Shown one piece after another: positions 21,947-26,475 of a DNA stretch of 26,475 bases. Position numbers and translations under genes: made by a program. The stretch spans positions 1 through 26,475 of the forward strand of contig JAWLBX010000034.1 in assembly GCA_041687435.1 (NCBI GenBank), given 5' to 3'. This stretch comes from JACKII01 sp041687435 (GTDB lineage Bacteria > Pseudomonadota > Alphaproteobacteria > Bin95). Position 1 is the first letter of the stretch. Each line of letters opens with the position of its first letter. The notes beneath the pieces are model-generated. The model saw only the letters and a list, made by a program, of their open reading frames with translations, did no database searches and was not told the origin of the DNA.

Positions 21947-22043
21947 AGTAGAACCTACCCAGAGACTCAAACCGGACCAGATCGTTAAGCGGTTGACAGG
22001 GTTGCCAATCCGTTAACATCAATCAAGTAGAGAAATATTGCTC

Positions 22044-22364
22044 ATGTGCTCTCCCGCCCAACCCGGCACGGCCAAGCCGACGGTTTTCATCGAAAACGAC
22101 CGCGCCCGTGTTACCGAATGGCGTTTTCCTAAGCGCGGCGATGCCACCGGCTGGCACCGGCATGAGTATGATTATGTCGTCGTGCCGGTGCAGGACGGCT
22201 TCCTCGAACTGGTCGATGCCGGGGGCACCATCACCCGGGCCGAACTGAAGCGCGGCGTGCCCTATTTCCGCCAGGCCGGCGTCGAGCATGACGTCTTGAA
22301 CGGCAACGATTTCGAGTTCGCCTTCATCGAGACGGAGTTCCTGGAGCCGCCAGCGGGCAGTTAG
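22044..22364 (+). CDS. Small single-domain cupin protein
   Basis: The protein has 106 residues from ATG 22044; TTG 22038 is a poorer start. Cupin motif 1 is GWHRHEYDYVVVPVQDG (36-52), with His38 and His40 as likely metal ligands and Gly52. Motif 2 is GVPYFRQAGVEHDVLNGN (71-88), with His82. It is the minimal beta-barrel, so it may be a small-molecule binding protein or enzyme; substrate unknown. Similar short cupins accompany sugar or aromatic metabolism, but nothing here fixes the role. A 7-bp hairpin lies behind it at 22392-22412. Confidence 0.85.
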   Translation: MCSPAQPGTAKPTVFIENDRARVTEWRFPKRGDATGWHRHEYDYVVVPVQDGFLELVDAGGTITRAELKRGVPYFRQAGVEHDVLNGNDFEFAFIETEFLEPPAGS

Positions 22365-22391
22365 CGCCGCTGCTTTAGCGATTGCCGTTGC

Positions 22392-22412
22392 GGACGCAGC
22401 GTAATTGCGTCC
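22392..22412 (+). terminator. Hairpin downstream of the cupin gene
   Basis: GGACGCA (22392-22398) pairs with TGCGTCC (22406-22412) around a 7-nt loop, 28 bp after the cupin stop. There is no T-run, so termination would be weak or Rho-dependent. The rest of the 243-bp gap to the NIPSNAP gene shows no gene. Confidence 0.4.
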
Positions 22413-22607
22413 CGGGATATACGGGCGGGTCATGGTCGTCTGTGCCTGACGAACCGGGCCCAGCCGGTTTGGCACGATCCGGCCTTCGCGAAGCCGGAAG
22501 CGGAGGCCCCTCCTTCACAATGAGCACAGTGTGGAAATCGGGGAGGCGCAGGCGTTGCGGATCGGTTAAGGTCTGCGGGTACTATCGCATCCGACAGGGA
22601 GAACCCC

Positions 22608-22931
22608 ATGCTGTTCGACGTTCGCACCTATACCTGCCGCCCTGGCACGATCCGCAAGCAGATGGCTCTGTACGAAGCCGAAGGCTTGGCCGTGCAGACC
22701 AAGCATCTGGGCGAGCCAGTGTTCTATGGCCTGACGGAGACCGGCGATGTGAACACCTATCTGCACATCTGGGGGTATAAGGATGCCGCCGACCGGGAGA
22801 AGCGGCGTGCGGCGATGCAGGCCGACCCGGATTGGCAGGCTTTTCTGGTCAAAACCGGCGAAGCGGGCTATTTGATTGCCCAGAACAATACGCTGATGGT
22901 GAATGCGCCGTTCTTCAAGCTTGGCCGCTAG
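22608..22931 (+). CDS. NIPSNAP family protein
   Basis: The protein has 107 residues from ATG 22608, with a GGGAG binding site just upstream. Features of the alpha/beta-barrel NIPSNAP fold are the start LFDVRTYTCRPGTIRKQMALYE, EPVFYGLTETGDVNTYLHIWGY and the block DREKRRAAMQADPDWQAFL. These ferredoxin-like dimeric proteins have no settled bacterial function; some act near acyl or aromatic degradation genes. A 14-bp palindrome covers its stop codon. It lies 37 nt before a small lipoprotein gene on the same strand. Confidence 0.9.
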   Translation: MLFDVRTYTCRPGTIRKQMALYEAEGLAVQTKHLGEPVFYGLTETGDVNTYLHIWGYKDAADREKRRAAMQADPDWQAFLVKTGEAGYLIAQNNTLMVNAPFFKLGR

Positions 22932-22968
22932 CGGCCGCCGCAGTTCAGCCCCGAGGAGGGCTCAAGCC

Positions 22969-23130
22969 ATGACGAAAGCGATCATCTTAACCGCCTGTGC
23001 GCTGGCGCTCCTCGGGTGTTCCAAGCTGAATGATTATGAAGTGTCGGTCGATCCGCCGAATCGCAAGGAGCGCTCCTACGAAGAGCCTTACTCCTCGCAC
23101 GCGCCGCAGCGGGTGTTGAACACGCACTAG
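22969..23130 (+). CDS. Small lipoprotein, unknown function
   Basis: The protein has 53 residues from ATG 22969 with a strong GAGGAGGG binding site. The lipoprotein signal is TKAIILTACALALLGC with lipidated Cys17. The mature part is only about 36 residues, polar and rich in Pro, Glu, Arg and Tyr, with no known domain. The lack of Asp at +2 (it is Ser) allows outer membrane sorting. It faces the gamma-carbonic anhydrase gene, with 16 bp between the convergent stops. Confidence 0.8.
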   Translation: MTKAIILTACALALLGCSKLNDYEVSVDPPNRKERSYEEPYSSHAPQRVLNTH

Positions 23131-23146
23131 CGGCGGCGGGTGCGCC

Positions 23147-23707
23147 TCAGCTGATGAGGGAGGCGCGGTGTTCCTTGGCGTTCCGGACGTAGCCGGCGGT
23201 CGCCACCTTGTGCCGCTCGATCTCCTCCAGCGTCAGGTCGCGCATCTTCTTGGCCGGTGCGCCGGCCCAAAGCTCGCCGGTCGGCACCACCTTGCCCGGC
23301 GTCACCACGGCACCGGCGGCAACCATGGCATCGCTTTCCACCACCACGCCATCCAGCAGAAGTGCGCGCATGCCGATAAAGGCGCGGTCATGGATGGTGC
23401 AGCCGTGGATCACGCACTGGTGGCCGATCAGAATGTCGTTGCCGATATAGGTGCCGAAGCGGCCGCCAGTGACGTGCACCACGGTGCCATCCTGCAGATT
23501 GGTGCGGGCGCCGATTTTCACCTCATGCACGTCGGCGCGCACGACCGTATTGTACCACAGGCTCGCCTCGTCACCGATTTCGACCTTGCCGACAATGATG
23601 GTACCCGGGGCGACGAACACGTCACGGCCGAGCTTTGGCACAATGCCGTTATAGGGGAGGACGAGGCCTTCGCGGGCGGGGTTGTGAGTCGCAGATGGGT
23701 TGTTCAT
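23147..23707 (-). CDS. Gamma-carbonic anhydrase family protein (left-handed beta-helix)
   Basis: The protein has 186 residues from ATG 23707, which overlaps the argC stop as ATGA. It is a hexapeptide-repeat trimeric beta-helix. Likely zinc ligands are His78 (VVHVTGG), His96 and His101 (IGHQCVIHGCTI). Other conserved family residues are Arg58 and Asp59 (VVRAD) and Gln72/Asp73 (LQD). It lacks the acidic loop of the archaeal Cam enzyme, as do most bacterial YrdA-like members, so actual CO2 hydration is uncertain; some relatives act in other metal-dependent reactions. The frame is open upstream inside argC but without conserved sequence. Confidence 0.92.
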   Translation of the reverse strand: MNNPSATHNPAREGLVLPYNGIVPKLGRDVFVAPGTIIVGKVEIGDEASLWYNTVVRADVHEVKIGARTNLQDGTVVHVTGGRFGTYIGNDILIGHQCVIHGCTIHDRAFIGMRALLLDGVVVESDAMVAAGAVVTPGKVVPTGELWAGAPAKKMRDLTLEEIERHKVATAGYVRNAKEHRASLIS

Positions 23708-24750
23708 GGATAAAGGGGCTCCAGCGTCAGGCCGGCGGTCTCGTCGAGACCGAACAGCAGGTTCATGTTTTGCAGCGCCTGGCCGGAGGCGCCCTTGACC
23801 AGATTGTCGATCGCCGAAATCACCACCAATTGCCCTGGCACGCCGGCAGAGCCAACGCCGATGAAGCAGTGATTCGAGCCGCGCACCTCGCGTGTGGCCG
23901 GCCACTTGCCGGCGGGCGTGACGTGGACGAACGGCTCGGCATCATAGGCTGTATGCAACGCGGCCCGCAGATCGGCTTCCGTCGCGCCCTGGGTGGGACG
24001 GATATAGGTCGTGCAGAGCATGCCGCGGTTGATCGGGATCAGGTGAGGCGTAAACACCACATGCATGGCCTGCCCGCTGAGTGCGAGGGAAAGCGTCTGC
24101 TCGATCTCCGGCTGATGCCGGTGCTTGCCGACACCATAGGGGTGGAAGCCGTCATGCACCTCCGAGAACAGCAGATCCTGGCGCAGCGAGCGGCCGGCGC
24201 CGGTCACGCCTGATTTCGCATCGACGATGATGCCGTCAGCCTCGATCAGGCCTTGGGTCAGCAGCGGCAGCAGCGGCAGCGCGGTGCAGGTGGGATAGCA
24301 GCCGGGGTTGGCGATCAGCCGGGCGTTGGCGATGGCGTTGCGGGCGTGCTCGGTCAGGCCGTATACGGCCTCTTTCTGCAGGTCCGGCGCATGATGCTCG
24401 TGGCCGTAGACTTTGGCGTACAGCTCCACATCCACCAGCCGGAAATCGGCGGAAAGATCGACTACCCTGAGGTGAGACGGCAGGCCGGCGATCACCTTCT
24501 GCGTGGTCGCGTGCGGCAGGCAGCAGAACACGGCCTGAATGTCTGACCAATCGACATCGTCGATCTTGGTCAGCGTCGGCAGCTTCTGCGGCAGGGTGTG
24601 GGGGTAGACGTCCACCATCTCCCCACCCGCGTTGCGGTCCGCGGTCAGTGCTGCGATGCGGAAGCGCGGATGGCCGGACAGCAGGCGCAACAGCTCTGCC
24701 CCCGTGTAGCCGGAGGCGCCGAGGATGGCGACATTGATATCCTTTTGCAT
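23704..24750 (-). CDS. argC: N-acetyl-gamma-glutamyl-phosphate reductase
   Basis: The enzyme makes N-acetylglutamate semialdehyde using NADPH, the third step of arginine synthesis. The protein has 348 residues. The Rossmann motif is ILGASGYTGAELLRLL (9-24), the catalytic Cys151 is in NPGCYPT, and the C-terminal part has SGVTGAGRS and HRHQPEI. CAGGAG lies about 9 nt before ATG 24750. It follows the rplM-rpsI terminator, so it probably has its own promoter in the 55-65 bp between. The gene order rplM-rpsI-argC is common in alphaproteobacteria. Confidence 0.97.
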   Translation of the reverse strand: MQKDINVAILGASGYTGAELLRLLSGHPRFRIAALTADRNAGGEMVDVYPHTLPQKLPTLTKIDDVDWSDIQAVFCCLPHATTQKVIAGLPSHLRVVDLSADFRLVDVELYAKVYGHEHHAPDLQKEAVYGLTEHARNAIANARLIANPGCYPTCTALPLLPLLTQGLIEADGIIVDAKSGVTGAGRSLRQDLLFSEVHDGFHPYGVGKHRHQPEIEQTLSLALSGQAMHVVFTPHLIPINRGMLCTTYIRPTQGATEADLRAALHTAYDAEPFVHVTPAGKWPATREVRGSNHCFIGVGSAGVPGQLVVISAIDNLVKGASGQALQNMNLLFGLDETAGLTLEPLYP

Positions 24751-24815
24751 CGCGTAACACTCCTGATGCGCGCAGAACAGGGAGGGGCACCATAACCGGT
24801 TGCCCGCAAAAAGAA

Positions 24816-24841
24816 ACGGGGCGCCGCAAGCGGCACCCCGT
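24816..24841 (-). terminator. Intrinsic terminator of rplM-rpsI
   Basis: On the minus strand an 11-bp stem (24841-24831 with 24826-24816, one G-U-type pair) closes a CTTG loop. It is followed by TTTCTTTTTGC. It lies 30 nt past the rpsI stop and is the clearest Rho-independent terminator in the window. Confidence 0.85.
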
Positions 24842-24870
24842 CGACCAGATAGCCCAAAGGGCCGGCCGGG

Positions 24871-25392
24871 TTACCGCTTGGAGAACTGGAAGCTGCGTCG
24901 GGCTTTTGGCTTGCCGTACTTCTTACGCTCGACCACGCGGCTGTCGCGGGTCATGAAGCCGGCATGCTTCAGGGCAGGGCGCAGGCCCGGCTCGAAATTG
25001 ACCAGGGCACGGGAAAGGCCGTGGCGCACCGCGCCAGCTTGGCCGGATAGGCCACCGCCGGAGACGGTGCAGTAGATATCGAACTGGTCCAACCGGTTCG
25101 TGGTCCGGAACGGCTGCACGATGATCTGGCGCAGCGTCGGCCGCCCGAAATATTGCTCCAGCGTGCGGCCGTTGATCGAGAACTTGCCGACGCCCGGCTT
25201 GATCCAGACGCGGGCGACCGCATCCTTGCGGCGGCCGGTGCCATAGGCGCGGCCGTGCTCGTCGATCTTCGGTTCGGCAAAGGTGACTTCCGTCAGACCC
25301 GGAATGCCTTCGCCAGCTTCGGCGCCGTCCGGCTGCTGCGCGTGGTTCAGCGCGTCTTTCAGATCGGCGAGAGAGGTGCGTTCTTCTGCCAT
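24871..25392 (-). CDS. rpsI: 30S ribosomal protein S9
   Basis: The protein has 173 residues. The S9 domain starts at about residue 48 (GRAYGTGRRKDAVARVWIKPG) and ends in the basic tail KKYGKPKARRSFQFSKR, whose last Lys-Arg reaches the P-site tRNA. The first 47 residues are an acidic N-terminal extension typical of alphaproteobacterial S9 (E. coli S9 has about 130 residues). The start is 4 nt after the rplM stop, so it is translationally coupled to L13. Confidence 0.97.
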   Translation of the reverse strand: MAEERTSLADLKDALNHAQQPDGAEAGEGIPGLTEVTFAEPKIDEHGRAYGTGRRKDAVARVWIKPGVGKFSINGRTLEQYFGRPTLRQIIVQPFRTTNRLDQFDIYCTVSGGGLSGQAGAVRHGLSRALVNFEPGLRPALKHAGFMTRDSRVVERKKYGKPKARRSFQFSKR

Positions 25393-25396
25393 CGGG

Positions 25397-25861
25397 TTAC
25401 GCGCTCCGCGAGTTCTTGGGGTTCATGGCGGCGACATCCAGCATTTCCGGCTGCTGCGCGGCGTGCGGATGTTCGGGGCCGGCATAGACGTGCAGCTTGC
25501 CGATCACATCGCGGCCCAGCTTGGTTTTCGGCAGCATGCGCTCCACCGCTTTCTGGATCAGCCGTTCCGGATGCTTGCCGGTCAGGATCTGGTCCCAGGT
25601 GCGCTCCTTGATGCCGCCGGGATACCCGGTGTGCCAGAAGAACTTGGAATCCGACCGCTTGTTGCCGGTAATCGCCACCTTATCCGCATTGATGATGACG
25701 ACATGATCGCCGCAATCGATGTGGGGGGTGTAGAGCGGTTTGTGTTTGCCGCGCAGGCGCATGGCCACGAGCGATGCAAGCCGGCCCAGAACCAAGCCGT
25801 CGGCATCGATCACCAACCATTTGCGCTCTACATCGGCGGGCTTTGCCGAGTAGGTTTTCAT
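25397..25861 (-). CDS. rplM: 50S ribosomal protein L13
   Basis: The protein has 154 residues. Motifs include KTYSAKPADVERKWLVIDA, LVLGRLAS, GDHVVIINADKVAITGNK and LPKTKLGRDVIGKLHVYAG. ATG 25861 is preferred because AGGTGA sits 8 nt before it; that same sequence contains the GTG at 25873, which would add four residues but have no binding site. It is first in the rplM-rpsI operon, with a TATAAT promoter about 100 bp upstream and a leader hairpin at 25890-25913 that could serve autoregulation. Confidence 0.97.
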   Translation of the reverse strand: MKTYSAKPADVERKWLVIDADGLVLGRLASLVAMRLRGKHKPLYTPHIDCGDHVVIINADKVAITGNKRSDSKFFWHTGYPGGIKERTWDQILTGKHPERLIQKAVERMLPKTKLGRDVIGKLHVYAGPEHPHAAQQPEMLDVAAMNPKNSRSA

Positions 25862-25889
25862 TTTTTGGGTCACCTAGTTAGAATCATGG

Positions 25890-25913
25890 ACCCGCGCGCC
25901 ATCCCGTGCGGGT
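25890..25913 (-). promoter_or_regulatory. Leader hairpin upstream of rplM
   Basis: Bases 25890-25897 pair with 25906-25913 (ACCCGC...GCGGGT plus an imperfect inner pair) around an 8-nt loop, 29 nt before the rplM start and just 5' of its ribosome binding site. Ribosomal protein operons often carry such elements for feedback. It does not match a leader I can name. Confidence 0.35.
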
Positions 25914-25961
25914 GAAGGGCGGCTTTTGCGCGATAGGGGGTGATTGTGTCAATAGGGAAAA

Positions 25962-25990
25962 ATTATACATGATAAAACAATATGTTAAAA
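25962..25990 (-). promoter_or_regulatory. Likely promoter of rplM-rpsI
   Basis: On the minus strand, TTTTAA (25990-25985), a 17-nt spacer and a perfect TATAAT (25967-25962) form a housekeeping-type promoter within an AT-rich block. The transcript would have a leader of roughly 95 nt before rplM. The AT-rich bases 25990-26030 could act as an upstream element. This block lies between the divergent rplM and enoyl-CoA hydratase genes. Confidence 0.6.
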
Positions 25991-26137
25991 TGCGGTACTA
26001 TATTATGATACGATAAAAATCTGGGCAGCACCTTTTTATCCCTTGCAAATTCGCCGAAACATTACTTTTTCATTGCAGTCTGTGCCGGCGGCTTTCGATG
26101 CGCGGCCAGACGGCATAACAGTCAGCCGGAGGAGCCG

Positions 26138-26475
26138 ATGGCCCTACACAATGGCGGCGCGCAGGATCTGTTGCGCGAAGACCGCGGCAAGGTTGCGATC
26201 CTGACCATGAACCGGCCCCAGGCGCGCAATGCGCTTTCGGAGTCGCTGCTGTCTGCATTGCAGGCGGAGCTGGATCAGATAAAGGACGATGCGCAGATCC
26301 ATGTCGTGGTCCTGCGGGGCGAGGGGCCGGGCTTCTGCGCGGGGCACGACCTGAAGGAAGTCAGCGAATCGCGCAGCCGCGCCTATTATGAGTGGCTGCT
26401 CGAAAAATGCACCCGCGTCATGGAATCGATCAAGGCGCTGCCGCAACCGGTGATCGCGGCGGTGCATGGCATCGC
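26138..26475 (+). CDS. Enoyl-CoA hydratase/isomerase family protein (partial, runs off the window)
   Basis: The first 112 residues of a crotonase-fold protein are present, from ATG 26138 with a strong GGAGGAG binding site. The N-terminus KVAILTMNRPQARNALS is typical. The first oxyanion-hole segment is GFCAGHDLKE (66-75) and the second begins at AAVHGI near the window end. HDLKE, with His before Asp, is the form of ECHDC3-like hydratases. The catalytic Glu region lies beyond the window, so hydratase versus isomerase cannot be settled. It is divergent from rplM across 276 bp. Confidence 0.92.
   Translation, partial: MALHNGGAQDLLREDRGKVAILTMNRPQARNALSESLLSALQAELDQIKDDAQIHVVVLRGEGPGFCAGHDLKEVSESRSRAYYEWLLEKCTRVMESIKALPQPVIAAVHGI

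Noticed and set aside
22023..22475. 150-codon open frame on the - strand
   Set aside because: It is antisense to the cupin gene, whose two motifs are clear.
1..26475. CRISPR array, rRNA genes, known riboswitch or toxin-antitoxin pair
   Set aside because: No regularly spaced repeats, rRNA sequence, recognisable aptamer or paired small genes were seen on reading both strands.

Overview
The window looks like the chromosome of a high-G+C alphaproteobacterium. The closest fit by gene order is a Rhodospirillales-type lineage, but this is inferred from gene content and order, not from any database comparison. Signs of the class are rplM-rpsI followed by argC, a short DUF2794 protein, a YfgM-like protein followed by BamB and Der, a thioredoxin/TPR protein next to a LON-domain protein and Trm112, an initiator tRNA fragment of alphaproteobacterial type, and candidate CtrA-like and RpoH-like sites.

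Bases 1-4200 are a decayed mobile-element zone. It starts with an IS21-family remnant whose istA has lost its N-terminal DNA-binding part, carries an in-frame TAG, and is cut off at the 3' end with no istB. Next come a terminator and the 3' 50 nt of an initiator tRNA-Met gene, broken exactly at the 5' base of the anticodon stem. A DUF3489 / DUF2924 / large serine recombinase cassette follows, and its recombinase has a TAA at codon 51. The zone ends at an intact tRNA-Gln(CTG).

Bases 4466-9557 hold a + strand housekeeping run: a Ppx/GppA phosphatase, RlmE (GTG start inside the ppx stop), IMP dehydrogenase and GMP synthase, closed by a hairpin. A small DUF2794 gene faces it. Bases 10125-13495 are a tight + strand envelope/ribosome operon: a YfgM-like membrane-anchored protein, BamB (both with likely TTG starts) and the GTPase Der. 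Der meets Trm112 head-on, with both stop codons inside one 24-bp perfect palindrome. The minus-strand block 13502-20198 carries Trm112, a LON-domain protein, a thioredoxin/TPR holdase-type protein, an SRAP (YedK) DNA-protein crosslink sensor, HtpG with a good RpoH-type promoter, a predicted exported PD-(D/E)XK-like protein with a CtrA-like site upstream, and PurB.

Bases 20271-23130 are a looser + strand stretch: an SDR dehydrogenase, an AT-rich orphan gene that is clearly foreign in composition, a cupin, a NIPSNAP protein and a tiny lipoprotein. Bases 23147-25861 return to the minus strand with rplM-rpsI, a strong terminator, then argC and a gamma-carbonic anhydrase overlapping by 4 bp. The window closes with the start of an enoyl-CoA hydratase transcribed away from rplM.

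Most of the window is ordinary core genome. The parts worth a second look are the tRNA-linked scar with its two nonsense-killed recombination genes, the AT-rich orphan, the exported nuclease-fold protein with its regulatory region, the hairpin inside the SRAP gene, and the palindrome shared by two gene ends.
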